From Candidatus Woesearchaeota archaeon (GTDB lineage: Archaea; Nanobdellota; Nanobdellia; Woesearchaeales; ARS49): a stretch of 34,761 bases of DNA. A program made the translations under genes and the position numbers. Positions 7,974-15,659 of the stretch are shown in pieces. Where the stretch lies: the NCBI GenBank assembly GCA_016215315.1, contig JACRKG010000013.1, forward strand, positions 1 to 34,761. The letters run 5' to 3'. The notes beneath the pieces are model-generated. The model was not told where the DNA came from. It did no database searches and saw only the letters and a program-made list of their open reading frames with translations. Within the stretch, counting starts at the first letter, position 1; every line of letters begins with the position of its first letter.

Positions 7974-8797
7974 TTTGTATCCTCAAAATATTCTTCAAAA
8001 CCCCTTAAATGAGCGCCTAGCGCAAGAGCAAATTCTCCTTTTTCAGGAAAATAAGCTTTTTTACCTATCAACCCCGAGTATTTTTCTAGGTGTTCTCTTA
8101 GTTTTAAACTTGATGAAACAATGGATCCGATGTAAACAACATTTGGCGTTTTTTGAAATTTATCAGTCATTTCTCTAATTAAAACATCTCTTGTAATTGT
8201 TATAGCTATTGTGCTAAGAAGTGTTGAGTAAATGTCTTCTTTTTTTGAGTTCGATTCTGCTTTTCCAAAATTTGCTATTACTAATTCTCCTTGGAAAGTT
8301 CCTTCTTTTTCAGGAAGTTTGTCTTTAACCAATAAATCTAAAGAAGTGCCTTTTTCTGCAAGATCAATCATTTCTTTGAAATTTTTCGCTCCGAAAAATT
8401 TCCCTAGGCCGTAAAAAAATCCTCCGCCTATTGAGTTTCCTATTGGGAAGCGTTCGATTTTATCTTTGTTGACGTAAGTGTAAGAAATTCCCGTGCCTAT
8501 AGATACTAGAAGAAAGTCCTCAATATTCGTGTTTTGTAATTTTAATAATTTTTTTGTGCCTTCAGCTTGTAGTTCTACTTCGGTTTCTATTTGATCTCCA
8601 CCAAAAGTAAATAATTTAAAATCTTTAGTTACTTCGTGCTTGCCTATTCCTGTTGCATAAATTTTAGTGATATCATCTTTTCTTAATAATTCAAATATTT
8701 CTTCTAGAGATTTATCAGCTGTTGAAGCGTAATTTAGCTTATCTGTTTTCCATGCTGCTTTTGTAAGCGTGCTTCCGAAATCTATTCCTGCGATCAT
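7970..8797 (-). CDS. coaW: Type II pantothenate kinase
   Basis: A 275-residue ASKHA-fold kinase close in length to staphylococcal CoaW. It has the phosphate-1 loop GIDFGSTLTKAAW (4-16), an acidic QIETEVE segment in the region of the catalytic Glu, the second phosphate loop SIGTGISY and the GNSIGGGFFYGLG glycine loop. Type II PanK phosphorylates pantothenate and, in characterised homologues, also pantetheine. A TATA element (8818-8828) about 26 nt upstream of the ATG implies a leaderless mRNA. It is the first gene of the CoA operon. Archaea usually make phosphopantothenate by pantoate kinase instead, so this kinase is itself unusual here. Confidence 0.9.
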   Translation of the reverse strand: MIAGIDFGSTLTKAAWKTDKLNYASTADKSLEEIFELLRKDDITKIYATGIGKHEVTKDFKLFTFGGDQIETEVELQAEGTKKLLKLQNTNIEDFLLVSIGTGISYTYVNKDKIERFPIGNSIGGGFFYGLGKFFGAKNFKEMIDLAEKGTSLDLLVKDKLPEKEGTFQGELVIANFGKAESNSKKEDIYSTLLSTIAITITRDVLIREMTDKFQKTPNVVYIGSIVSSSLKLREHLEKYSGLIGKKAYFPEKGEFALALGAHLRGFEEYFEDTK

Positions 8798-8817
8798 AAG
8801 AAAAGAAAGACCAACCC

Positions 8818-8828
8818 ATTATATAAAA
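8818..8828 (-). promoter_or_regulatory. TATA box of the CoA operon
   Basis: Reading on the minus strand, TTTTTATATAAT centred near 8823 is about 26 nt before the PanK ATG, the spacing of a leaderless archaeal promoter. Confidence 0.6.
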
Positions 8829-8861
8829 ACTACGCGCAGATAATATATAAAAAAGGTAAAA

Positions 8862-8869
8862 TTTATAAA
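8862..8869 (+). promoter_or_regulatory. TATA box of the tandem Lrp gene
   Basis: TTTATAAA preceded by GGTAAAA (BRE-like) is centred 26 nt before the ATG at 8892, so the mRNA is probably leaderless. Confidence 0.6.
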
Positions 8870-8891
8870 TAAAATACATTTATTTACTATT

Positions 8892-9845
8892 ATGGACTTG
8901 ATTGATAGGAAAATACTGTGTGAATTAGATTTAAATTGCAGGACTCCTCTATCGCAGTTAGCTAAAAGATTAAAGATTGGAAGAAATGTTGTTGATTACA
9001 GAATTAAGAATCTTGAGAAAGAAGGAGTTATTGAGAAATACATTTGTTCTTTAAATCTTGGTTTGTTAGGATTTAAGACTTACAAAATTAATTTCGAGAT
9101 AAGAAATACAAAAGAAGAAAAAGAATTTGCCAAATATTTAGCAGAGCATAGGTTAGTTATTAATTGTGTTAAAGAAGAAGGAGCTTTTGATTATTCAGTT
9201 TCAATTGCAGTAAGAAATATAGGAGAACTCGATGAATTCTTAATGACTGCAAAAAATAATTTTAAAGATTTAATTAAAGATTATGCCGTCAGCATTATTG
9301 TTCACTCAAAGATTTTCAAGTTGAACAAACTTTTGTTGGGCGAAAAAAAAGAAATTCCTAAAATAGAAAAATATTCGGGAGAAGAAGAAAAAATAGAGAT
9401 AGATGAGAATGATAAAAAGATTTTAAGAGTTCTATCTCAAGAAGCAAATTTGCCAATTGTTGAATTAGCCAGAAGAACAAAGTTAAGTATCGACATTGTT
9501 AAGTACAGATTAAAAAATTTAAGCAGCAATCTAAAAAATTCTTTCAGAGTTCTAATAAATTTTAACAAGCTAGGATATCACACTTATGTTGTTATGTTAA
9601 AGATTAGGAAAGCAACAAAGCAAGATGAAGAAAAATTAGTTTCTTGGTGTGCCATGAATCAAGCAGTACTTTATTGCTCTAAAAGAGTCGGTTATTATGA
9701 TTTCACAATCAATATCGCAATTAAAAGTATTGAAGAACTGAATAATTTTATTTCGAATTTAAGAGAAGAATTCAGCGAAGTTATTGATTCATACGAAACA
9801 ATACTCAACAGCGATATTCTGAAATTGAATTATGTGCCTTTCTGA
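8892..9845 (+). CDS. Tandem Lrp/AsnC-type transcription regulator
   Basis: A 317-residue protein made of two Lrp/AsnC units in one chain. HTH 1 is at ~1-50 (DLIDRKILCELDLNCRTPLS...VDYRIKNLEKEGVI) with a RAM-like ferredoxin fold at ~55-150. HTH 2 is at ~172-215 (IDENDKKILRVLSQEANLPI...VKYRLKNL) with a second RAM-like fold at ~218-315. Ordinary Lrp proteins are ~150 residues with one unit. This chain could act as a built-in dimer that recognises asymmetric sites. Ligand and regulon are unknown. It is divergent from the CoA operon across 94 nt, so it could sense a metabolite and control that operon. That is inference from position. Confidence 0.9.
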   Translation: MDLIDRKILCELDLNCRTPLSQLAKRLKIGRNVVDYRIKNLEKEGVIEKYICSLNLGLLGFKTYKINFEIRNTKEEKEFAKYLAEHRLVINCVKEEGAFDYSVSIAVRNIGELDEFLMTAKNNFKDLIKDYAVSIIVHSKIFKLNKLLLGEKKEIPKIEKYSGEEEKIEIDENDKKILRVLSQEANLPIVELARRTKLSIDIVKYRLKNLSSNLKNSFRVLINFNKLGYHTYVVMLKIRKATKQDEEKLVSWCAMNQAVLYCSKRVGYYDFTINIAIKSIEELNNFISNLREEFSEVIDSYETILNSDILKLNYVPF

Positions 9846-9983
9846 ACTGGTTTATGGTTTGTAGTTTACGGTTTGCAGTAATTGATTTATACTTTTATGA
9901 CAACAAGTTAGTTGGATTCAAAAAGACATAATATATTTTCAAGCATAGATTTATTTATAAAAACTCAAATAATATAGTTGTAA

Positions 9984-10235
9984 ATGGCAAAACTAGGAAA
10001 TACAGAATCCGAACTAACAAAAAAGGAGGCAAATACCTCAGGACATAGTTTAGAACGTAGATTACTTTCTTTATCCATTTCTGGAGCAGGTCTTGGGTGG
10101 TCAGCACACTGTTCTTTTGATTATGCGTATCAAGGAAGATATGGCGAAGCATTATTTTTCGGAGGTATAACTCTAGTAATGGGATTTTTCACATATGATA
10201 GATACAAAGAAATTGTTAAAAGATATAAAAAATAA
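9984..10235 (+). CDS. Small membrane protein
   Basis: An 83-residue protein with a charged N-terminus (1-28), a glycine/serine-rich moderately hydrophobic segment (~29-47), a clear hydrophobic segment (~56-72, ALFFGGITLVMGFF) and a Lys/Arg tail. A TATA box (9954-9961) lies about 26 nt before the ATG, supporting a real, leaderless gene. I do not recognise a family. An overlapping minus-strand frame has no comparable promoter and looks spurious. The gene converges on the QxGL-repeat gene with 6 nt between stops. Confidence 0.6.
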   Translation: MAKLGNTESELTKKEANTSGHSLERRLLSLSISGAGLGWSAHCSFDYAYQGRYGEALFFGGITLVMGFFTYDRYKEIVKRYKK

Positions 10236-10241
10236 TTTAGT

Positions 10242-10769
10242 CTAACTCTTTTTAACTCCAACTTTCGCCTTCTTAGTAGTTTCCAATTCTTTTAGTCTCA
10301 TGTAGAACAAAGGCGTTATTCTAGTATACCAAGGTCCGTCGCCTCTGATTGTTAACAATCCAAATTGCATTCCAGTGCTGTTTTTTGTGTAACATATTAA
10401 TCCTGTTTGTATTGCAAATGAATCATACGCGAAATTTAGTAAACCAAATTGTTTACCTTCCGAGTACTTTACTAAATTGCCTCCGCCTATCTGTGTTGTT
10501 TCTGAATATTCTGCAATGGTTGCCATTCCTAATTGATAAAGATCTGAGTATTCGGCAGTGCTTTCGCATTGTATTTGAATTCCGTGAAATAATTTGACTG
10601 ATTCTTCCAAAGAAATACTGAACTTATTATTTCGCCAATGAAGTTGAGAATTTTCTTTTTCGGCTTTTGTTGAGTTTGTTTTAACAATTTTAGCAACATC
10701 TTTATCAGTTTCACTGAACTTGAATTTCTCTTCTGGTCTTGATAGTATTCCTGAATCATCGATGAGCAT
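10242..10769 (-). CDS. QxGL-repeat hypothetical protein
   Basis: A 175-residue protein when started at the ATG at 10769. That start sits 27 nt after a TATA element (10791-10800), whereas the upstream ATG at 10829 lies before the TATA box. Residues ~77-143 hold about five units of ~14 residues: YQLGMATIAEYSE, TQIGGGNLVKYSE, KQFGLLNFAYDSFA, IQTGLICYTKNSTG, MQFGLLTIRGDG. Such repeats suggest a beta-solenoid or stacked-hairpin surface. It ends in an aromatic GPWYTRITPLF segment and a Lys-rich tail. There is no signal peptide with this start. Related repeats occur in bacterial surface-repeat proteins, but homology is not shown and the function is unknown. Confidence 0.75.
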   Translation of the reverse strand: MLIDDSGILSRPEEKFKFSETDKDVAKIVKTNSTKAEKENSQLHWRNNKFSISLEESVKLFHGIQIQCESTAEYSDLYQLGMATIAEYSETTQIGGGNLVKYSEGKQFGLLNFAYDSFAIQTGLICYTKNSTGMQFGLLTIRGDGPWYTRITPLFYMRLKELETTKKAKVGVKKS

Positions 10770-10790
10770 TATTGGAATTAGCTTGCAATT

Positions 10791-10800
10791 ATTTATAAAT
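10791..10800 (-). promoter_or_regulatory. TATA box fixing the start of the QxGL-repeat gene
   Basis: ATTTATAAAT, read on the minus strand, is centred 27 nt before the ATG at 10769. The longer frame starting at 10829 would begin upstream of this promoter. Confidence 0.55.
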
Positions 10801-10831
10801 TTGATGACAAAAATTAGAATATTGATCAAAA

Positions 10832-10920
10832 TTAACCTGTATGAATCTTGATTTTATCCTCAGATATTATGGTTACGCTGTTTTCCAACTTGTCTTTTAT
10901 TTTTGACTTAAGAACTTCAT
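10832..10920 (-). pseudogene. Eroded PIN-like (DUF5615-type) toxin remnant
   Basis: Directly after the DUF433 stop comes ATG at 10920 reading M-K-F-L-S, like the MKFLLDE start of DUF5615 PIN-like toxins, but it stops two codons later. In another frame, KIKDKLENSVTIISEDKIKI runs to the TAA at 10832-10834 and resembles the family's C-terminal strand (...vvVxExxRIRIR). About 100 central residues would be missing. This looks like an internal deletion in the toxin partner of the antitoxin. The matches are short, so confidence is moderate. Confidence 0.45.
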
Positions 10921-10922
10921 TT

Positions 10923-11153
10923 TCAAGCTATTTTTGCAGTAGGATAAACTTCTTCGTGCTGTAAAGCACCAGTAGCGTATTTTAGTGAAGCAAGCACGTC
11001 TTCTCTAGATAAATGGGGATATTCTTGAAGTAATTCCTCAATACTCATGCCAGAAGAAAGTAACTCTAAAATAAACTCTACAGACATTCTTGTGCCTTTA
11101 ACAACTGGTTTTCCAGCCAAAATTTCGGGGTCAATTATTATTCTTCCATTCAT
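10923..11153 (-). CDS. DUF433 antitoxin-like protein
   Basis: A 76-residue DUF433 protein: IDPEILAGKPVVKGTRMSVE (~7-26), ELLSSGMSIEELLQEYPHLS and the helix EDVLASLKYA. DUF433 proteins are winged-helix-like antitoxins usually paired with a PIN-like DUF5615 toxin encoded immediately downstream. Here only a scar of such a toxin follows. A TATA-like TATTTAAAT near 11175-11185 lies about 27 nt upstream, so the gene has its own promoter and may be leaderless. The protein is intact, and it may persist as a solitary regulator. Confidence 0.88.
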   Translation of the reverse strand: MNGRIIIDPEILAGKPVVKGTRMSVEFILELLSSGMSIEELLQEYPHLSREDVLASLKYATGALQHEEVYPTAKIA

Positions 11154-11184
11154 ATGACTTATTTAAACAAACCAATATTTAAAT

Positions 11185-11421
11185 TTAACTGCGCTGCCAG
11201 ACAACTTCCCCTTTCCTTGTTACTTTCTTTATTCTGTGTAGTGGTATAAATGTTTCTTGCCCATTTCTTTCAATTACAAAGAATCCTTCATCTAAGCGTT
11301 TGATTTTAGTGTAATTAAGTTCAGTTAATTTTTTGAAGTCTAAATAATATATTTTGTAATCTTCGGGATTTTCTTTTTTGTCCCACTTAATTTTGTTGAG
11401 AAATGCTTGGATTGGTTTCAT
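11185..11421 (-). CDS. DUF504/UPF0248 protein (MJ1316-like)
   Basis: A 78-residue DUF504 protein with the conserved ends AFLNKIKWDKKENPEDYKI and GQETFIPLHRIKKVTRKGEV and the terminal W. The family includes MJ1316 and is linked to RNA-end recognition in larger eukaryotic proteins, and its archaeal role is unsettled. The ATG lies inside the last 35 nt of gatD in another frame, so translation is probably coupled. Length is normal for the family. Confidence 0.88.
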   Translation of the reverse strand: MKPIQAFLNKIKWDKKENPEDYKIYYLDFKKLTELNYTKIKRLDEGFFVIERNGQETFIPLHRIKKVTRKGEVVWQRS

Positions 11422-12679
11422 AAGCTATGCTTTCAGAAATTTCTCCTCTTAAGTTTTTGTTGAATAAGTCTTTTGTTTCTTTTGCGTGATTGCTTAGTAG
11501 CCATGCTAGTTTTATAAATGCAGTTTCTGGAGTCATGTCGCAATAATTTCCTAGCACTCCTATTTCGAGTAGTCTTCTTCCTGGAGTGTAAACATTCATG
11601 TCTACTATTCCATAAATTGTTTGAGTTGCCATTACCACTGGCATTTTCTTTGCAAGATTTTTGACTTCGTCAAAAATCTTTGAATGTTCTTTGGTGAACT
11701 TGTCTATTTCATTAATTGGTGCGTGGCCTAAGCCTGTTCCTTCAATTACTAGCCCGTCAAATTTTGAGAATGTTTGGAATTCTTCTGCGTACATGTTTGT
11801 GTGAACTTTTAGTAAGCCAATCTTTAGTTTTTCATCGAATAGTTTTAATAATAGTTTGCCTTCAGATTTTTTTAGTTCTTTTAGTATCGTTATTTGTTTT
11901 GTATTGTTGTCTATTCTTGCTATTGGTGTTGTGTTTATTGGTTGAAATGCGTCTCTTCTTGATGAATGCATTTTTCTGCATTTTGCTCCTGAAAGTATTA
12001 CACAATGATTGTCTTCAGAATGTTCATGCATGCACAATGCTACTCCCGCATAATTCGTGTTCACTATGAATGTTGCTGCGCAAATTAAGTTTACTGCTGC
12101 ATCGCTGCTTCCTCTGTCTGAACTTCTTTGAGCTCCAACTAATAATACTGGTATCGGACAGTTTTCTAGAGCGAAGCTTAGTGCTGCACTAGTATAATGC
12201 ATTGTGTCTGTTCCGTGAGTTATTATTATTCCTTTAACTCCTTTTTTCACTTCTTCTTCAACTGCTTTAGCCATTACATTGTAGTGTGAGAAACGCATGT
12301 CATCTGAGGACATGTTGCTTAATAGTTTTGAAGAAATATTTGCTATCTTGGTCAGTTCTGGAAACATTTTTAGCATTTCTTCTGGAGTGAATTTGTTGTA
12401 GACTGCGCCAGTGTCGTAATCTACTTTTGAAGCGATCGTTCCGCCTGTGTGTAAGATAGAGATTGTCGGTAAAGATTTGTTTTGTTCTGTTTTTATTTGT
12501 TTTTCTACAGGTTCTTTTTGTTTTTCTACTAGTTCTGTTTTAGTTACTTGTTTTTTGTTAATGCTAATATTGTATCCTGTGTTTAGTTTTAGCACTAAGA
12601 ATTCATTTTCTTCAGGCATTAATACTCCTTCAAAACTGCCTATTTTAGATTCTACTTTCACTCTATCGCCGGGTTTCAT
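11387..12679 (-). CDS. gatD: Glu-tRNA(Gln) amidotransferase subunit D
   Basis: A 430-residue GatD, the asparaginase-like subunit of the archaeal GatDE enzyme that converts Glu-tRNA(Gln) to Gln-tRNA(Gln). An N-terminal SH3-like domain (1-50, MKPGDRVKVES...) precedes the asparaginase core. Catalytic Thr81 lies in ILHTGGTIAS, and Thr157-Asp158 lie in THGTDTMHYT. A late Lys (GAKCRKMHSSRRD) completes the usual set. The family length is normal. The partner gatE is not in this window. The ATG is 14 nt after the lemA stop, with no visible Shine-Dalgarno. A 12-bp-stem hairpin lies in its coding sequence at 11654-11680. Confidence 0.96.
   Translation of the reverse strand: MKPGDRVKVESKIGSFEGVLMPEENEFLVLKLNTGYNISINKKQVTKTELVEKQKEPVEKQIKTEQNKSLPTISILHTGGTIASKVDYDTGAVYNKFTPEEMLKMFPELTKIANISSKLLSNMSSDDMRFSHYNVMAKAVEEEVKKGVKGIIITHGTDTMHYTSAALSFALENCPIPVLLVGAQRSSDRGSSDAAVNLICAATFIVNTNYAGVALCMHEHSEDNHCVILSGAKCRKMHSSRRDAFQPINTTPIARIDNNTKQITILKELKKSEGKLLLKLFDEKLKIGLLKVHTNMYAEEFQTFSKFDGLVIEGTGLGHAPINEIDKFTKEHSKIFDEVKNLAKKMPVVMATQTIYGIVDMNVYTPGRRLLEIGVLGNYCDMTPETAFIKLAWLLSNHAKETKDLFNKNLRGEISESIAYETNPSISQQN
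11654..11680. repeat. Perfect 12-bp hairpin inside gatD
   Basis: AAGATTTTTGAC / GTCAAAAATCTT around loop TTC. It encodes K-I-F-D-E-V-K-N-L on the minus strand. Its stem differs from the hairpin at 133-157 by one inserted base pair. Confidence 0.65.
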
Positions 12680-12693
12680 AAAAATAAAAAAAA

Positions 12694-13251
12694 TTAAAAG
12701 TCTACTTTTGGTGCTTTTTCAGTTCCTGCTTCAGCTTTGAATGATTCCTTAACATTAAATCCGAAAACTGATGCTACTATGTTTGTTGGGAATCTTCTTA
12801 CTTGCACGTTGTATCCTTGCACTGCAGTGTTGTAATCTTGTCTTGCTACTGATACTCTGTTTTCTGTGCCTTCTAATTGCGCTTGTAAATTCAAGAAACT
12901 TTCGCTAGCTTTTAGTTGTGGATAGTTTTCTGCAACTAATAATAATCTAGATATTGTGCTGTCTAATTGTTGTGCTGTATCAACTGAAGGTTTTGCAGAC
13001 CATTGGCTTCTTAATTCTGCAACTTTAGTGAATAATTCTTGTTCGTGAGTTGCATAGCCTTTGACTGTTTCAGCTAAATTAGGAATTAAATCAAATCTTC
13101 TTTGGTATTGTGCTTGAACATTACCCCATGCTTTGTTAACATTTTCATCAGTGCTTACTAAACTATTATAGTTTCCACCAAGCCAAAATGCCAATAATAA
13201 AACTAGTACTCCTAAACCAATTAATACTTTGTTTGTTGTGTTTAATTTCAT
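12694..13251 (-). CDS. lemA: LemA family protein
   Basis: A 185-residue LemA protein: N-terminal membrane anchor (~8-26, VLIGLGVLVLLLAFWLG), then the family signature YNSLVSTDENVNKAWGNVQA, QYQRRFDLIPNLAETVKGY and the C-terminal FPTNIVASVFGF. LemA forms a helical bundle next to the membrane and usually pairs with TPM/YgcG proteins. A TPM protein is indeed two genes upstream. GGTGATC precedes the ATG by 6 nt. The molecular function is not established. Confidence 0.94.
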   Translation of the reverse strand: MKLNTTNKVLIGLGVLVLLLAFWLGGNYNSLVSTDENVNKAWGNVQAQYQRRFDLIPNLAETVKGYATHEQELFTKVAELRSQWSAKPSVDTAQQLDSTISRLLLVAENYPQLKASESFLNLQAQLEGTENRVSVARQDYNTAVQGYNVQVRRFPTNIVASVFGFNVKESFKAEAGTEKAPKVDF

Positions 13252-13282
13252 ATTATGATCACCTTTTTGTTTTTATAAAGAG

Positions 13283-13963
13283 TTATTTAATAAATTTTTT
13301 GCTTTTTTCATCCAAAACAGCACATATTAAGTAAAATATCTCTCTCAAGTCCTTTTCATTCTTGGCCACTTTTGGCTCTAAATTAAGCCTTTTTCTTAGA
13401 ATAAAATCAAAGTATTTATTCATTACTTCAACTAAAAATTTAGGTTGATAATTAGAATGAAGACGGTCATACTCATACAATCGTATGTAAATAGGGTCAT
13501 AATAGTATTTATCTTTGAAAGATTCACCAAATAAATAATCCAATTTACCTAAAATATCTGCATAATTTTTGTCCAATATGCTTTTTACATTTTCTCCGTC
13601 AAACAAATACTGTTTCCAATCGTTTTCTAATTGATTTAGCGAGGTATAAATCATAACATGGAAAACTAAATCGCCCTTTTTGTAATTGGATAATTTCATT
13701 GCTTCAGGTTCAAATCTGTTGAAAACAATTAAGTTCATCCTATATTTCTGTTTGACAAAAATCTTAACAGAGTCAAATAATCCGTGAACTTCTTTATAAA
13801 AATCTGAATGACTTGAGTTTGATTTTTTAGTTATTATAGTATCTATATCTCTTTCAATATTGCAGCTCCCAATTGTTCCATAAGTCAGTATGTGTTTTGT
13901 TTTACTTAGTTCCTTTGCTAAAAAATCTTTGACAATATCCCACGTAAGCACGGATTTTACCAT
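13283..13963 (-). CDS. Nucleotidyltransferase-fold protein (predicted)
   Basis: A 226-residue protein. GTIGSCNIERDIDTII (29-44) resembles the GS-x-DxD core of pol-beta-type nucleotidyltransferases, with Asp39 and Asp41 as metal ligands. A third Asp is not obvious, so activity is uncertain. The C-terminal ~120 residues are helical. The ATG overlaps the TPM gene stop by 1 nt (TGATG), and lemA follows after 31 nt, so it sits inside an otherwise typical TPM-LemA pair. That position suggests either a link to envelope function or a later insertion. The specific reaction is unknown. Confidence 0.65.
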   Translation of the reverse strand: MVKSVLTWDIVKDFLAKELSKTKHILTYGTIGSCNIERDIDTIITKKSNSSHSDFYKEVHGLFDSVKIFVKQKYRMNLIVFNRFEPEAMKLSNYKKGDLVFHVMIYTSLNQLENDWKQYLFDGENVKSILDKNYADILGKLDYLFGESFKDKYYYDPIYIRLYEYDRLHSNYQPKFLVEVMNKYFDFILRKRLNLEPKVAKNEKDLREIFYLICAVLDEKSKKFIK

Positions 13964-14835
13964 CAGAATCTGCCCCCTGCGCCGCCTCCTCCAAAACCGC
14001 CTCCACCACCAAAACTAAAGCCGCCACCACCACTGAAGCCTCCAGATCCGCGTCCTGAGCCTCCGTAGTACATTCCTCCGTACTTTCCTGAGCCGTAAAA
14101 GCCGGCGCTTTTTAGGGAGAAGAATAAAGTAAAGAATAAACAAATGAATATTACTGCAATAAATATGTCTATTGCCATTGACCAAGCAACTGCGGCCAAA
14201 ATTAGTTCAATTCCAAAAAATGTTGCGTATTTTTTTGGTTTACTTTTTATTCCAGCACAAGATTGAGAGAATTTGAATAGGAAAATCATTATTCCAAATA
14301 TAATTAAAGGCACACTATCTCTAAATGGTTCTGGTTTGTATTTTTTCATTGTTGCTTCTTTTACTGAAGGATCGTTTTGTAGTAATTTTTGTATTTCTAG
14401 TATTGCTTGATAAATTCCTTCGCCGTAATCATCTGATTTGAAGTAAGGAACCATTACTTTTCTTCCTATATTCGATGCTATTACGTCGGGAATTGCTCCT
14501 TCCAATCCTAAGCCTGTTTCTATACGCCACTCTCTTTCTTCCATTGATACAAGAATCACTAATCCATTTTTTTGTTTTCCAATACCCCACTCACGACCTA
14601 TTTGTAATGCAACTTGTTCTATTGTTTCGCCTTCCAAAGATTGCACGGTAACTACTGCTATTTCTGCAGAGGTTTCTTTTTCAATCTGATAGATTAAATT
14701 AACAATTTTTGCTTCATCGCCGTCATCTATTATGTTTGCGTAATCACTTACAAAACTTGTTGGTGTGGGCAGTTTTAATGCATAAATAGGAGTAATTAGA
14801 ATCAAGAATAATAAAATAATCATCAGTTTTTTCAT
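13963..14835 (-). CDS. TPM-domain (YgcG-type) membrane protein
   Basis: A 290-residue protein. Signal peptide at 1-19 (MKKLMIILLFLILITPIYA), TPM domain at ~25-150 (VSDYANII...IEKETSAEIAVVTV...GREWGIG...NGLVILVSMEEREWRIETG), two or three membrane segments at ~175-245, then a Gly-rich tail ending GGGAGGRF. TPM proteins are extracytoplasmic and have been linked to phosphatase activity or photosystem repair in other organisms. The role here is unknown. It is first in a run with the nucleotidyltransferase-like gene and lemA. A TATA element (GTTTTTTAAAC, near 14861) about 26 nt upstream implies a leaderless mRNA. Confidence 0.92.
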   Translation of the reverse strand: MKKLMIILLFLILITPIYALKLPTPTSFVSDYANIIDDGDEAKIVNLIYQIEKETSAEIAVVTVQSLEGETIEQVALQIGREWGIGKQKNGLVILVSMEEREWRIETGLGLEGAIPDVIASNIGRKVMVPYFKSDDYGEGIYQAILEIQKLLQNDPSVKEATMKKYKPEPFRDSVPLIIFGIMIFLFKFSQSCAGIKSKPKKYATFFGIELILAAVAWSMAIDIFIAVIFICLFFTLFFSLKSAGFYGSGKYGGMYYGGSGRGSGGFSGGGGFSFGGGGGFGGGGAGGRF

Positions 14836-14951
14836 TTAAATCGCTTAATGATGAATGAGTTTAAAAAACTTCATAAGAAATGCCAATTTTGACAAGTAAG
14901 GGATAGCACATCTTCACAAATGTTTTAAATCGGAATTTATGTGAACTTTTC

Positions 14952-15581
14952 ATGGATTGTATTATTCTTGCTGGAGGAAAAGGTTCAAGAATGGAAGATC
15001 CTTTACCTAAAGCACTTATTCAAGCTAATGGCAAACCAATTATTTCACATCAACTTGATTCTCTTTTAGAGAAAGTTGACAAAGTAGTTCTTTCTTTGGG
15101 TTACAAGTCTGGAGAAATTGTTGAGTACATAAATCAAAAACACAGAACGAGTAAAATAGAATTTTCTATCGAAAATGAACCTTTAGGTACTGCTGGCGGA
15201 TTAAAGTTGGCAATGCAAAAAACTAGTTCGGATTTAGTTTTGGTTCTTAATTGCGATGACTTAACAGATATTGACTTAAGTGATTTAGTTAAGTATAAAG
15301 ATAATACTGTTTGTGTTTCTCATCCCGTGCTTCCTTTTGGATTAGTTACTGATTATTGCGGTTATGCAGAATTTATTGAAAAACCCACATTAAAAGATTG
15401 GGTAAGTTGCGGATGGTATATGTTCAAGAAAGAAGCAAAAGACAAATTGCCAGATAAAGGGAGTCTTGAGTATGATGTTTTTCAAACTGGAAAAATAAAG
15501 TTAAGAGTTTATCATCACGAAGGCTTTTGGAAAGCACTAAATACCAAGAAAGATATTGAAGAATTTTCTAAGCAAGCTTAG
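14952..15581 (+). CDS. Sugar-phosphate nucleotidyltransferase
   Basis: A 209-residue NTP_transferase-family enzyme that would join a sugar-1-phosphate to a nucleotide. The N-terminal ILAGGKGSRM binds the NTP, PKALIQANGKPII follows, EPLGTAGGL is the sugar-site loop, and NCDDL (~100-104) supplies the metal Asp. EKPTLKDWVSCGWYMF is the usual later motif. It is slightly shorter than HddC/RmlA-like relatives. TATA (TTTTAAAT, ~14923-14930) is about 26 nt before the ATG, so the mRNA is likely leaderless. The activated sugar may feed the glycosyltransferases further along, which is inference. Confidence 0.9.
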   Translation: MDCIILAGGKGSRMEDPLPKALIQANGKPIISHQLDSLLEKVDKVVLSLGYKSGEIVEYINQKHRTSKIEFSIENEPLGTAGGLKLAMQKTSSDLVLVLNCDDLTDIDLSDLVKYKDNTVCVSHPVLPFGLVTDYCGYAEFIEKPTLKDWVSCGWYMFKKEAKDKLPDKGSLEYDVFQTGKIKLRVYHHEGFWKALNTKKDIEEFSKQA

Positions 15582-15659
15582 AAAATTTACTTAAAAAAGA
15601 CTAACTCCGAGAATTAATGGCAGAAAAGTTTATTTATTGGATACTTCTTAAGTAATAAA

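Noticed and set aside
9848..9880. Imperfect GGTTTA/GGTTTG tandem units after the Lrp gene
   Set aside because: Too short and irregular to separate from AT-rich intergenic sequence, and no second copy was seen.
10770..10829. Longer start for the QxGL-repeat protein with a hydrophobic N-terminus
   Set aside because: The TATA element at 10791-10800 lies inside it and fits the start at 10769.
13704..13725. GGTTCAAATC resembling a tRNA T-loop
   Set aside because: It lies inside the nucleotidyltransferase-like coding sequence, and no cloverleaf partner arms are nearby.
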